From Klebsiella pneumoniae (GTDB lineage: Bacteria > Myxococcota_A > UBA796 > SXON01), in NCBI GenBank assembly GCA_945862325.1, contig CAMAXZ010000003.1, positions 62,001 to 126,000 of the forward strand: DNA of 64,000 nt, read 5' to 3'. Shown piece after piece: positions 27,999-35,355 of this stretch (positions are counted from its first letter, which is position 1; each line of letters begins with the position of its first letter). The notes beneath the pieces are model-generated. The model had not been told where the DNA came from. It worked only from the letters and a program-made list of their open reading frames with translations, and searched no databases. The position numbers and the translations under genes were made by a program.

Positions 27999-28436
27999 CT
28001 ACGCGTTCGCGGGCGGGGTAGGCGGCGCGGTGGAGCGGTTGGCGGGCGCGATGTCGTTCCCGCTGATTCGACGAGCGGAGGCGGGGCGGCGACCGGCGCG
28101 CTCGGCGTCAAGCATCCACGTCAGCCAGTGGTCCGTCGGGAAAGCGCCCGCTTGGGCCTTCGCCTGCGTGGAACTGGCCTGGCTGTGGTGGCACGGACAG
28201 GCATGCTGGATCGGGGAGCATCCGTGCTCCGCCGCGCGCGGGTCGGCCTCGCCCGGGACGCTGTGGGCCGGGTGCCCGTGCCGAACCAGCTCAGAGACAT
28301 GTTCGACCAGCAGCTCGGAGCCCGGGAGTATCCCGAGAACCGAAACGAGGATGAGCAGGTGACGGAGGAAGCGGCGAATCATGGGGCGGGTGGAGGCTAA
28401 CCCCACAGGCGCACGGGTGGCGTCAAGGAAGGTCAT
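27999..28436 (-). CDS. Small exported Cys/His-rich protein preceding czc genes
   Basis: 145 residues from the ATG at 28436, or 127 from the ATG at 28382 (MIRRFLRHLLILVSVLGI), which gives the more usual signal peptide. After the hydrophobic segment comes VEHVSELVRHGHPAHSVPGE and then HGCSPIQHACPCHHSQ, a dense His/Cys cluster fit for metal binding. Similar small exported proteins precede czc operons in Myxococcota-type genomes (recollection, not a search). The upstream start overlaps the stop of a tiny His-rich gene by ATGA, which favours 28436. A periplasmic metal chaperone or sensor role is inferred. Confidence 0.65.
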   Translation of the reverse strand: MTFLDATRAPVGLASTRPMIRRFLRHLLILVSVLGILPGSELLVEHVSELVRHGHPAHSVPGEADPRAAEHGCSPIQHACPCHHSQASSTQAKAQAGAFPTDHWLTWMLDAERAGRRPASARRISGNDIAPANRSTAPPTPPANA

Positions 28437-28582
28437 CCGTGGTGCCGGTGGTGAACGTCTTCGCCGTGGGCGTTCCGGCGATCGCGTGGCCCGTCGGAGT
28501 GGGGGTGCGCGTGTAGCGTTCCCGCCGCGAGGCCATCGTGGTGATGGTCGTCGCGGTGCCCGTCGTCGTGGGGTCCGGGCAT
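28433..28582 (-). CDS. 49-aa His/Asp-rich peptide, candidate metal-binding leader of czc operon
   Basis: A 50-codon frame from ATG 28582 to TGA 28433 encodes about 13 histidines and 8 aspartates, arranged in clusters such as HRDDHHHD and HAHPH and ending HHRHHG. An in-frame stop lies five codons before the ATG. There is no signal peptide. The stop overlaps the next ATG as ATGA. No strong ribosome site is visible. Composition and position at the head of a metal-resistance operon suggest a zinc-binding peptide or a translated sensing leader. It is short, so chance cannot be excluded. Confidence 0.45.
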   Translation of the reverse strand: MPGPHDDGHRDDHHHDGLAAGTLHAHPHSDGPRDRRNAHGEDVHHRHHG

Positions 28583-28726
28583 CGGTTCGCCACGCGCTAC
28601 ACCCCGCCCTCAAGAACCTGCATCTGAACGCGAGTTTTCGCGCTCGGCCTCAAGCAGATGGTTCGAACTCCATCCACGAAGGGGACCGCGCGTGGACGGC
28701 TCGACAGCAACGCGCGCCGGTGCAAA

Positions 28727-29473
28727 CTACGGCCCCCTCAACCCCCCAAACTCCTCGACCAACCCCGAGTCGTCCGACCTCGTCGCGGCGACCATCGGCG
28801 TCACGCCGCCGTCGGGGCTGAGCACGAACGCCCCGACCGCCTTCCCGCCTGCCGTCCAGCCGGTCGCCGGGGCGATCCCGATGTACTGCGGGTCCGCGAG
28901 CGGCTTCAGCTCGCCGAGGAGCGCGATCAGGTCGGGGAGCGTGGGTACAGCGACGGGCTCGCAGGTGCCACCGACGTTCACCCACACGAAGTAGTCGTAC
29001 GGGGGCCGGGTCGTGCCGTGTCTCCCGCGATGTACCTCGACCATCAGCCCGTACTCGCGCCCGTAGGTGAGCGTGCAGGGGTCGTAGCCGGCGGCGGCCA
29101 TCTCGTCGTCGAGGTCGTGGCTCGTCGCGTCCTCCTTCCAGGTGAAGTCGGGAATGCGCGACCAGCCCCCTCCCCGACGGTAAAGCCAGATTTCGCGGCC
29201 AGTGCCCGGCGCCGTGAGCGCCGGCACGTCGAACCGCACCCCGGCCGCCGCGAGCACCTCGGCGACCGGCCGCTCGAACAGCGCGGCCAGCGCGTCGAAG
29301 ATCGTGGGCGACTCGATGCGGAACCGGCCGCCCGTCTCCATCTTCTGGAGCTTGGCGAAGGTGACATCGAGCTTGGTGGCGGCGTCGCGCAGGGAGAGGC
29401 CCCGGCCCACGCGAAGCGCGCGAAGGTAGGCCCCGAAGCTCGCCTTGTGCTCGCGAAAGAGGACGGTTTCCAT
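28727..29473 (-). CDS. HTH (XRE-like) protein with unknown C-terminal domain
   Basis: 248 residues from the ATG at 29473, which has GGAGG 7 bases upstream; a GTG at 29476 overlaps the previous stop. Residues about 10-70 form an XRE-type helix-turn-helix (YLRALRVGRGLSLRDAATKL, then AKLQKMETGGRF). The remaining 170 residues are a mixed fold rich in Trp/Tyr (REIWLYRRGGGWSRIP; YFVWVNVGGTCEPV) that I do not recognise. It is the last gene of a four-gene leftward operon and lies just upstream of the czc genes on the same strand. It could regulate the phage-like block, as a repressor would, or respond to a ligand through its C-terminus. Confidence 0.65.
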   Translation of the reverse strand: METVLFREHKASFGAYLRALRVGRGLSLRDAATKLDVTFAKLQKMETGGRFRIESPTIFDALAALFERPVAEVLAAAGVRFDVPALTAPGTGREIWLYRRGGGWSRIPDFTWKEDATSHDLDDEMAAAGYDPCTLTYGREYGLMVEVHRGRHGTTRPPYDYFVWVNVGGTCEPVAVPTLPDLIALLGELKPLADPQYIGIAPATGWTAGGKAVGAFVLSPDGGVTPMVAATRSDDSGLVEEFGGLRGP

Positions 29474-29961
29474 CACGCAGCCTCCAGCCCGAGCTCGCCC
29501 CAGGTGCCGAGCGGGATCGCCTTCCGCATCCCCGGCCGGAGCCGCAACGCGAACTCGGTCACGGTGCCGCCGGCACCGTTGTCGTTGTTGGCGGGGCCGA
29601 GGGCCTCACCGTTCGCCAGCTCGGTGGCGAGCTGCGCGCGCACCAGGTCCACCATCGCGGGGGGGACCTGGAGCACGAGGGCACCGTGCAGGTTGCGGAA
29701 GCCGACGCCCCCGACGAGCTTCACCGGGATGGTGAGCCCTTCACCGTTGGGGATGGCGAGCGGGTACACGTCGATGACGCCGCCGAGGATCGGCCGTTGG
29801 AACTTCGGCCCGACCATCATCGGGGCGAGCAGTTCGGCAAGCTCGAAGCCGAGCAACGCCTTGAGCCCGTCGAACGAGAAGGGACCGACGCGGATCGCGG
29901 TCGTCGGCGCAGTGAGGTTGACCCGCAGCGCGCGGGGGTCCTGGGCGAGCGCCGGGTTCAC
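29473..29961 (-). CDS. Hypothetical protein of the left arm of the phage-like block
   Basis: 162 residues from a GTG at 29961 that overlaps the previous stop (GTGA); its stop overlaps the HTH gene start. Composition is beta-rich and hydrophobic without a signal peptide (LTAPTTAIRVGPFSFDGLKA, VIDVYPLAIPNGEGLTIPVK, HGALVLQVPPAMVDLV). The tight coupling to its neighbours shows it is a real gene. I do not recognise the family. A virion or DNA-binding role would be a guess. Confidence 0.6.
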   Translation of the reverse strand: MNPALAQDPRALRVNLTAPTTAIRVGPFSFDGLKALLGFELAELLAPMMVGPKFQRPILGGVIDVYPLAIPNGEGLTIPVKLVGGVGFRNLHGALVLQVPPAMVDLVRAQLATELANGEALGPANNDNGAGGTVTEFALRLRPGMRKAIPLGTWGELGLEAA

Positions 29962-30563
29962 GACGCACCCCCTTCGGTCGGCACGGGGCGCCGCGCACCA
30001 GCGGGGATGACCTCGGGCACGATCGGGGCATCGCCGTTGCCGTGGTCCTCTTCTTCGATCTCGTCGGCATCGACGGCGTCGGCGAGTTCGCTGTCCTCGT
30101 CGTCGTCGTCGTCGTCGCTGTCCTCTCCATCGGCGTCGTCATCGTCCACGTCGTCGCTGTCCCCGTCGTCGTCATCGTCGCCAGAGACGCCGCGGGGCGA
30201 GCCGTTGGCTTCGAGGACCTCCAGCATCTCCTGCTGGCCGCGGGCGATCACCACCAGCGCGCGCTTCACGCCGGGGAGGTGCTTCAGCGCCGCGAGCGCC
30301 TTCGGGTCGAGGGTGGCGAGGCCGCGTTCGATGCCCTTGAGGGTGTCATGGATGTCGCCGAGCGCCTGGACCTGCCGGAAAGCGAGGTGCGCATTGTGGA
30401 ACGATTGCTCGTCGGGGTCCATCGAGGCCCACGCCTCGGCAGAGTCGAGGAGCGCGGCGCGGTCGGTAGCGTCGAAGCTGTTGGCATAGAAGCGACCGAC
30501 GACGTCGGCCCACTCGGGCTTCTTGTCGGTGCGGCGGGGAAGGCGGGATGCGGTTTCGAACAC
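29958..30563 (-). CDS. Hypothetical protein with poly-aspartate region
   Basis: 201 residues. The GTG at 30563 has GGAG 6 bases upstream; a TTG at 30575 is possible. The N-terminal 120 residues are helical (FYANSFDATDRAALLDSAEA; LAFRQVQALGDIHDTLKGIE). Then comes a strongly acidic run of about 55 residues, mostly Asp with Glu and Ser (for example DDVDDDDADGEDSDDDDDDE). A Pro-rich tail follows. Low-complexity acid stretches recur in two other proteins of this block. The acidic part may mimic DNA or bind cations; no family is recognised. Confidence 0.6.
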   Translation of the reverse strand: MFETASRLPRRTDKKPEWADVVGRFYANSFDATDRAALLDSAEAWASMDPDEQSFHNAHLAFRQVQALGDIHDTLKGIERGLATLDPKALAALKHLPGVKRALVVIARGQQEMLEVLEANGSPRGVSGDDDDDGDSDDVDDDDADGEDSDDDDDDEDSELADAVDADEIEEEDHGNGDAPIVPEVIPAGARRPVPTEGGAS

Positions 30564-30611
30564 GGGAGACTCCAAGGGGGATCGTGAGGGTGGGTGGGAT
30601 CGAACGGGGGA

Positions 30612-31754
30612 TCAGGCCGCCTTCGGCAGGTCCGTCGGCGGGTTGGGGGTGGGAGGGGGTTCCGGGGAATCCGGCACGGCGGACGCGGCGATGAGGAGAC
30701 TCGCCAGTTCCTTCCTCGTCTTCTCGTCGCGGAGCATCTTGAGGACCTCGGGGCGACGCATGGCCTCCATCAGCTCGGGCGAGGCGGTCACGATGTCGGC
30801 GAGCTCGACCATCTCGGGCGCCATGCCGAACTTCGCGGTGGCGAGCACACGGCCCAGGCCGCCCAGCTCGGAGATGAACTGCTTTCCCAGCTCCTGGTTC
30901 ACGCGGGAGCTGGCCGCTTCCTCGCGACCCTCGTTCTCCGCGAACTCGGTGCCGACGCGCAGCGTGATCAGCCGGTCGGCGAGACTCTCGATGATCACCT
31001 GGTTGCGCCGGTTCTGGCCGCCCATCATGGAGAGGGCGTCGTTCTGGAGCTCGGACAGGCCGCCGAAGCCGCGCTCGTACAAGGTGAGCAGGTGCTCGTA
31101 CCCGCCGCCGAGCGCCTTCCACACGCGGCCCTCGGGGATGGCTTCGAGCATCACCATCGCCGCGCTGGGCTTGTCGCCGGCCGGCGGGGTGGCTGCCGCG
31201 GCGGGGTTCGCGGGGTTCCGCAGGACGGTGAGGCCCCCCGAACCGGGCACCAGCACGGGCGGCCGACGGCGCTCCTCGAGGTCGTCGTCCTCCTCGGCGG
31301 TGTCCCAGTCCGGATTCTCGCACGAGAAGCGGGCGCTGTAGATGAGGCGGTCGCCCTTCGGGCTCCACGCCGAGAGCTTGAACTTCCGGCGGCGCGTGGA
31401 GTTCATCTGCGCCCCGGCCGTCTCCTGCACCCAGCGGACGGCCGCGCGGGCGATGTCGGCGGGGGTGGCGTCACGGATCGGCCCGTCGAAGTGGTCCTGC
31501 ACGTCGTCGTCCTCGTCGCGATCGGCATCCCCGTCGCCGTCGTCGTCGCGCTCGTCGTCCTCGTCCTCGGCGTCCTCACCCGTGCGGGCCGCGAGGAAGG
31601 GTGCGAGATCGGTCTCGTTCAGGTTGACGCGCGCCAGCTTGTCGGTCTGGCTGCGGCCCGTCACCTCGGCGAGGACGACGTAGCCGAGGTCGTCGGCGAG
31701 CTGGACGAGGCGCTTCTGGATGGGGTCGAGGTCGTGGAAGATGTAGGTGGTCAT
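30612..31754 (-). CDS. Hypothetical protein, first gene of leftward operon, acidic insert
   Basis: 380 residues from the ATG at 31754 (MTTYIFHDLDPIQKRLVQLA). Residues about 58-87 are an Asp/Glu/Arg-rich stretch (DAEDEDDERDDDGDGDADRD). The region after it (RRRKFKLSAWSPKGDRLIYS) is beta-like. The C-terminal half is helical and charged (LLTLYERGFGGLSELQNDAL; VEL/MEAMRRPEVLKMLRDEKT) and ends in a Pro-rich tail. The frame is open upstream through the repeat array, but that part would be low-complexity translation of iterons, so 31754 is preferred. It is divergent from the rightward structural-type operon. Family unknown. Confidence 0.6.
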   Translation of the reverse strand: MTTYIFHDLDPIQKRLVQLADDLGYVVLAEVTGRSQTDKLARVNLNETDLAPFLAARTGEDAEDEDDERDDDGDGDADRDEDDDVQDHFDGPIRDATPADIARAAVRWVQETAGAQMNSTRRRKFKLSAWSPKGDRLIYSARFSCENPDWDTAEEDDDLEERRRPPVLVPGSGGLTVLRNPANPAAAATPPAGDKPSAAMVMLEAIPEGRVWKALGGGYEHLLTLYERGFGGLSELQNDALSMMGGQNRRNQVIIESLADRLITLRVGTEFAENEGREEAASSRVNQELGKQFISELGGLGRVLATAKFGMAPEMVELADIVTASPELMEAMRRPEVLKMLRDEKTRKELASLLIAASAVPDSPEPPPTPNPPTDLPKAA

Positions 31755-31837
31755 CGTGGGGTGTTCCGATGTGATCGTAGGTGGTTGACGCTGCACACAT
31801 GATGTAGCTTCGAGACTATGTCTTGACCCTGAAAAAC

Positions 31838-32093
31838 CACTTGCCGCCGCTTGCTGCACTTGCTGCCCGGGTGGTTGCCGCCCTTTCCGCCGGGCCTTGC
31901 TGCGGTTGCTGCCGGGCGATCCTGGCTTGCTGCGGTCCCTTTCCGCCCTTGCTGCGCCGAGCCCGGAACGGTTGCCGCCCTTGCTGCGGACGCCGGTTTC
32001 GGTTGCCGCCGTCGCCTCCCAAGTTGCCGCAATTGGCCCCGCACTTGCTGCGCTGCGAAGGCCGGAAAAGCGGCAAGCGGCGGCAAGTGAAAG
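31838..32093. repeat. Iteron-like TTGCYGC array in divergent intergenic region
   Basis: Thirteen direct copies of TTGCYGC start at 31841, 31851, 31860, 31875, 31897, 31906, 31927, 31949, 31972, 31981, 32003, 32024 and 32045, and two inverted copies (GCGGCAA) start at 32070 and 32080. Most spacings are 21-23 or 9-10 bases, so sites fall near the same face of the helix; TTCCGCC half-matches fill some half-turn positions. The outermost copies form an inverted pair, CACTTGCCGC (31838-31847) and GCGGCAAGTG (32080-32089). The array occupies most of the 448-base gap between divergent operons. Such phased repeats are typical of replication origins, partition sites or multi-site operators. Confidence 0.8.
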
Positions 32094-32202
32094 TCCCTTC
32101 CATCCTCGACTTCGGCGAGCAATGTGGTCTGCGTCAGCCGGGCTCATCCGGCCCCCGACTCCCGACCGGCCCGCCGGTCACTCCACCCCCGAGGACCCCA
32201 CG

Positions 32203-32847
32203 ATGACGACCAGCCCCCTCAAGACGGCCATGACCGGCGGAAAGGTACCCGACAGCAAGATGAAGGGTGTCTTTTCCGAGGCCATCGCCAAGGCCAAGAA
32301 CCTGACCGGCCGCTTCAACAAGGCGCGCGAGATGTCCGAGGAGCTCGCCGACGCGGTCATCGCGACGGCCGAGACCCAGGGCACCGTGTTCGCAGCCACC
32401 TTCGCCGAGGGCTACCTGGGCGAGGAGAAGATGGACATCGGCCCGGTGGACCTCCGCCTTGGCGGTGGCCTCCTGCTCGGTGGGTACGGCCTCTACAAGA
32501 CGATGTCGGGCAAGGGTGGCAGCCACGCGCTGGCCCTCGGCAACGGCCTCATGGCCGCCGGCATCGGACGCATCGGTCGCCACGCGGGCCGCGCGCTCGC
32601 CGAGAAGAAGAACGGCTCCGCGACGCCGCCCGCCCAGGCTCCGGCTGCGGCTCCGGCCCCCGTGGCGGCCCCTCCTGCCCAGATCAAGGGCGACGACATC
32701 GGCGAGATCGCCCGGATGGTCCGCATGGTGCCCGGCACCGAGGGCGAGGACGTCGCCGGACGCCGCCGGGCGCGGGTCCACCGTCGCAACCGCGACGAGG
32801 ACGAGGACGTGTCTGGGCGGAGTCGCTTCATCCGCGAGCGCCGCTGA
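32203..32847 (+). CDS. Hypothetical protein, first gene of rightward operon, hydrophobic segment
   Basis: 214 residues; GAGGA stands 7 bases before the ATG. The N-terminal 90 residues are helical (FSEAIAKAKNLTGRFNKARE). A glycine-rich hydrophobic segment (LRLGGGLLLGGYGLYK, then LALGNGLMAAGIGRIGRHAG) suggests membrane contact. An Ala/Pro linker and a basic, acidic-patched tail (RRRARVHRRNRDEDEDVSGR) follow. The upstream promoter region includes GCGGCAAGTGAAAG at the right end of the repeat array. A small membrane or core protein of a virus-like particle would fit, but no family is recognised. Confidence 0.6.
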   Translation: MTTSPLKTAMTGGKVPDSKMKGVFSEAIAKAKNLTGRFNKAREMSEELADAVIATAETQGTVFAATFAEGYLGEEKMDIGPVDLRLGGGLLLGGYGLYKTMSGKGGSHALALGNGLMAAGIGRIGRHAGRALAEKKNGSATPPAQAPAAAPAPVAAPPAQIKGDDIGEIARMVRMVPGTEGEDVAGRRRARVHRRNRDEDEDVSGRSRFIRERR

Positions 32848-32913
32848 TTCTCCGCTTCCACCCTTCCACCCTCACCACCTCCCACTGACCGCTTTCCACC
32901 AAGGACGACTCCA

Positions 32914-33666
32914 ATGACCACCGCACCCATCTGGGCCCTCGTGACCTTCACCGCCGACGGGCATTGCCTCGTCGATCGCACCTCCCTGCGCGCCTCGCTT
33001 CACGGCCTCGACCCCTCCTTCGGGGCGGACCTCGACGGGGACGACGACGACGACGATGACGACGACGACGACGACGACTTCGGCGACGACCTCGGCGACG
33101 ACCTCGGCGACGACCTGGGCGACGACTTCGGGGATGACCTCGGCGACGACCTCGGCGACGACCTCGGCGGCGACTTCGGCGACGAGATCGGCCTCACGCC
33201 CAAGCAGCGGAAGCTCCGCAGCATCCACCGCCGCCAGAAGCGCCTCGCGGCCCGCGAGAAGAAGCTCACGCAGAAGAACCGGGCCGTCAACCGCAAGATC
33301 CGCAAGTCGCGGAAGGGGAAGATCGTGGAGCGCAACGTCACCGTGAGCGGCATCGTCGCCACCGCCGTCGGGCAGTCGATGAGCGTGACCCTCACGCCGC
33401 GCACCAGCCTGCACCTGTCGAAGATCTTCGCGACGGGTGACACCGCCGCGACGATCAACACCATCATCTCGGGCGACGACCCGGTGGTGCTCGACAACCT
33501 CGACGCGGCGCTGATCTCGCCCACGGCGTACCACGGGCCCTCCTTCGGCGGACGCATCCTGCGCGCCGGTGTCCCGGTCACCATCAACTACACGGCTGGC
33601 TCGACCACCGCCGCCCTGAAGCTCAGCTTCTACGGCAAGGCGCGGGTCAAGACGCCGCGCTGCTGA
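32914..33666 (+). CDS. Acidic-repeat, beta-rich protein (candidate structural protein)
   Basis: 250 residues; AAGGA lies 8 bases before the ATG. Residues about 43-55 are an unbroken Asp run, followed by a GDDL/GDDF repeat to about residue 91, then a basic coiled segment (about 96-140: SIHRRQKRLAAREKKLTQKN). The C-terminal 110 residues are beta-rich (VTVSGIVATAVGQSMSVTLT; GVPVTINYTAGSTTAALKLS) and look like a jelly-roll or similar sandwich. The combination of a charged N-terminal arm and a beta domain is common in capsid proteins, but this is inference. The DNA repeat could expand or contract by slippage. Confidence 0.6.
   Translation: MTTAPIWALVTFTADGHCLVDRTSLRASLHGLDPSFGADLDGDDDDDDDDDDDDDFGDDLGDDLGDDLGDDFGDDLGDDLGDDLGGDFGDEIGLTPKQRKLRSIHRRQKRLAAREKKLTQKNRAVNRKIRKSRKGKIVERNVTVSGIVATAVGQSMSVTLTPRTSLHLSKIFATGDTAATINTIISGDDPVVLDNLDAALISPTAYHGPSFGGRILRAGVPVTINYTAGSTTAALKLSFYGKARVKTPRC
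33040..33186. repeat. In-frame GAC and 12-base GGCGACGACCTC repeats
   Basis: Within the acidic-repeat gene, a GAC/GAT run (about 33040-33078) is followed by tandem 12-base units close to GGCGACGACCTC that encode GDDL or GDDF, through about 33186. The unit length is a multiple of three, so copy changes keep frame. This is a coding microsatellite, not a CRISPR array: there are no unique spacers. Confidence 0.85.
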
Positions 33667-33683
33667 TCGGGCGGGGGTGAGCC

Positions 33684-34322
33684 GTGGGCGTATGCAAACT
33701 CTCCCGCCGTTCCGGTACTGCGAAGCTCTCCGCTTCGACGGTGGCCGGCTCGGCGGGGGCAGAAGGCGAGGTGCTCACGGCGCAATCCGTCGGCGTGGGT
33801 GACGGCGACTGGCGCATCATCGACCTCTGGTCGGACGAAGGCTCCCCCTGGGAGGCCCGGCTCGTCTGGTCCGGCGGCGGCGGTGCCCAGCGCACGGCCC
33901 TCTTCGACGTCCCGAAGTGTACGCGCATCTGCGTCCACGCCACGACCGTCCAGGTGTTCGGCTCCAACCTGTCTACTTCGGCCAACATCCAGGCGCGTGC
34001 GGCGATTGCCGACGGCCAATGTGACACCGAGAACCAGTGGACGGTGCGGGGATCGAGCGCCCAGATCGTCGGGGGCGGCGGCGGAAATATCGATGTGATC
34101 CCGCCCCCGTGGGCCAAGTTCGTCCGCCTCGAACTCTCGGACAGCACCCTCCTTTCCACGGCGTTCGTCGAGCTCCTCGACGTGAACGCCACCGCCCGCG
34201 GCCGGTACGCGGCCGACAAGCAGCCCGCTCCGGGCGCTCCCATCGGGGACGCCGCGACCATCCGGTGCGTGCTCCCCGCTGGCACCTACGCCTACCGCGT
34301 CGTCTTCCTCCTCCACCTTTGA
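33684..34322 (+). CDS. Beta-rich hypothetical protein (candidate virion protein)
   Basis: 212 residues from a GTG at 33684, 17 bases after the previous stop. It is dominated by short strands and small residues (WRIIDLWSDEGSPWEARLVW, CTRICVHATTVQVFGSNLST, WAKFVRLELSDSTLLSTAFV) without membrane segments. It ends in a hydrophobic strand (TYAYRVVFLLHL). Its place among similar small beta-rich genes suggests part of a particle. No family recognised. Confidence 0.58.
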   Translation: MGVCKLSRRSGTAKLSASTVAGSAGAEGEVLTAQSVGVGDGDWRIIDLWSDEGSPWEARLVWSGGGGAQRTALFDVPKCTRICVHATTVQVFGSNLSTSANIQARAAIADGQCDTENQWTVRGSSAQIVGGGGGNIDVIPPPWAKFVRLELSDSTLLSTAFVELLDVNATARGRYAADKQPAPGAPIGDAATIRCVLPAGTYAYRVVFLLHL

Positions 34323-34341
34323 CTCTCCGAGGGCCACCGCC

Positions 34342-34758
34342 ATGAAGTGCTACGCAAATCGGGTCACGACCCGCCTGATGAACACCCCGCCGCAGACGCC
34401 GGTCACGGTCACCCAGAACGGCCCGGGGGTGCGAATCCTGCCCGACCAGAGCGATCGCCTGAACGACTCCGTGCAGGAGTTCAAGTTCATCACGCTGCTG
34501 ACCTTCTCCGGGGGCGCGAACTCGCCGACGGCGCAGCTCATCATCCAGGGGTCTGTGGACGGGTTCGCCTGGGTGGATCTGGTGCTGGGCACCGTCCGCA
34601 CCGACCCCGGCACCTACGCTGAGGCCCTCGACAGCGCGAACGTCGGGCTTCTCCCTTGGGTGCGCGCCAAGCTCGTCATCGCCGGTGGCACCGCGCCCGG
34701 CGTCGTCGCGTCGGTCGACATCGTGTCGACCGGCGGCTTCCAACTCTCCTCCTCCTGA
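34342..34758 (+). CDS. Small beta-sandwich-like hypothetical protein
   Basis: 138 residues; GAGGG lies 8 bases before the ATG. It is strand-rich, with a pattern (LIIQGSVDGFAWVDL) that recurs in many phage minor structural proteins, where a short motif SxDGxxW sits between strands. There is no signal peptide. It follows the previous gene by 19 bases and precedes a protease-like gene by 15. Candidate minor structural protein; family not recognised. Confidence 0.55.
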   Translation: MKCYANRVTTRLMNTPPQTPVTVTQNGPGVRILPDQSDRLNDSVQEFKFITLLTFSGGANSPTAQLIIQGSVDGFAWVDLVLGTVRTDPGTYAEALDSANVGLLPWVRAKLVIAGGTAPGVVASVDIVSTGGFQLSSS

Positions 34759-34773
34759 CCCGCGGACATCCTC

Positions 34774-35355
34774 GTGAACATCACGGTTGCCCTCACTTTC
34801 AACGAACGCGACGCGGTCAGCCTGCTCAACTGGCTGGCCCGCTGCAACGCGCGCCTGCTCCGCGAGCGGCCGACGCTGCCGTTGCTCTACGCGACAAGCG
34901 TTCGGTACGGACGCGAGGAGGAGGAGACCTGGTCCGACTACATCCAGCTGCTCGCGCAGGGCTGGGAGGATTGCGACGCGCTCGCCGCCGCTCGGGCCGG
35001 TGAGCTCATCGCCCGCGGGTGGAAGGCGCTCGCGCCAAACGACCCCGGATACGCCGCAGCGAGGGCCGCGCGCCTGGAGTCGATCCCCAGCGAGGTGGCG
35101 CTCACCACGTCGATCAAGAAGGGCGAGCACGGGCTCTACCACTGCGTCGTCCGCTACGTCGTCAACGGGACCGCCTGGTTCGACGACCCCTCCGCCCGCC
35201 TCGGGATGCTCGAGGAGCGCCTCGACGGGCGGGCGTGCCACGAGCGCATCGTCACGCGCGTCCGCCTCGCCGGGCTCCGTCGCGACCCCGATCAGGGCCG
35301 CCGCCGTTCCCACCGTTCCACCCACTCGCGCCGTTCTCGGCGCCGGGAGTCCTGA
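34774..35355 (+). CDS. Transglutaminase-like cysteine peptidase
   Basis: 193 residues from a GTG at 34774. The core has the transglutaminase/papain-like layout found in some phage proteins: C67 in GWEDCDALAAARAGEL, H123 in LYHCVVRY and D137 or D138 in WFDDPSARLGM, giving a Cys-His-Asp triad. The tail is Arg/Ser-rich and disordered. In phage genomes such proteins lie among structural genes and may process or cross-link particle components. Here it sits in the middle of the beta-rich gene run. The stop overlaps the next ATG (TGATG). Confidence 0.68.
   Translation: MNITVALTFNERDAVSLLNWLARCNARLLRERPTLPLLYATSVRYGREEEETWSDYIQLLAQGWEDCDALAAARAGELIARGWKALAPNDPGYAAARAARLESIPSEVALTTSIKKGEHGLYHCVVRYVVNGTAWFDDPSARLGMLEERLDGRACHERIVTRVRLAGLRRDPDQGRRRSHRSTHSRRSRRRES

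Noticed and set aside
28650-28675. GGTTCGAACTCC resembling a tRNA T-arm
   Set aside because: The loop would have 8 bases, and no acceptor, D or anticodon stem can be formed around it.
31755-32147. Open frame through the iteron array continuing the 380-aa gene upstream
   Set aside because: Its translation is low-complexity reading of the repeats; the ATG at 31754 begins the first normal protein sequence.
33040-33186. Short tandem repeats as a possible CRISPR array
   Set aside because: The units are 3 or 12 bases, have no spacers and are in frame within a gene.
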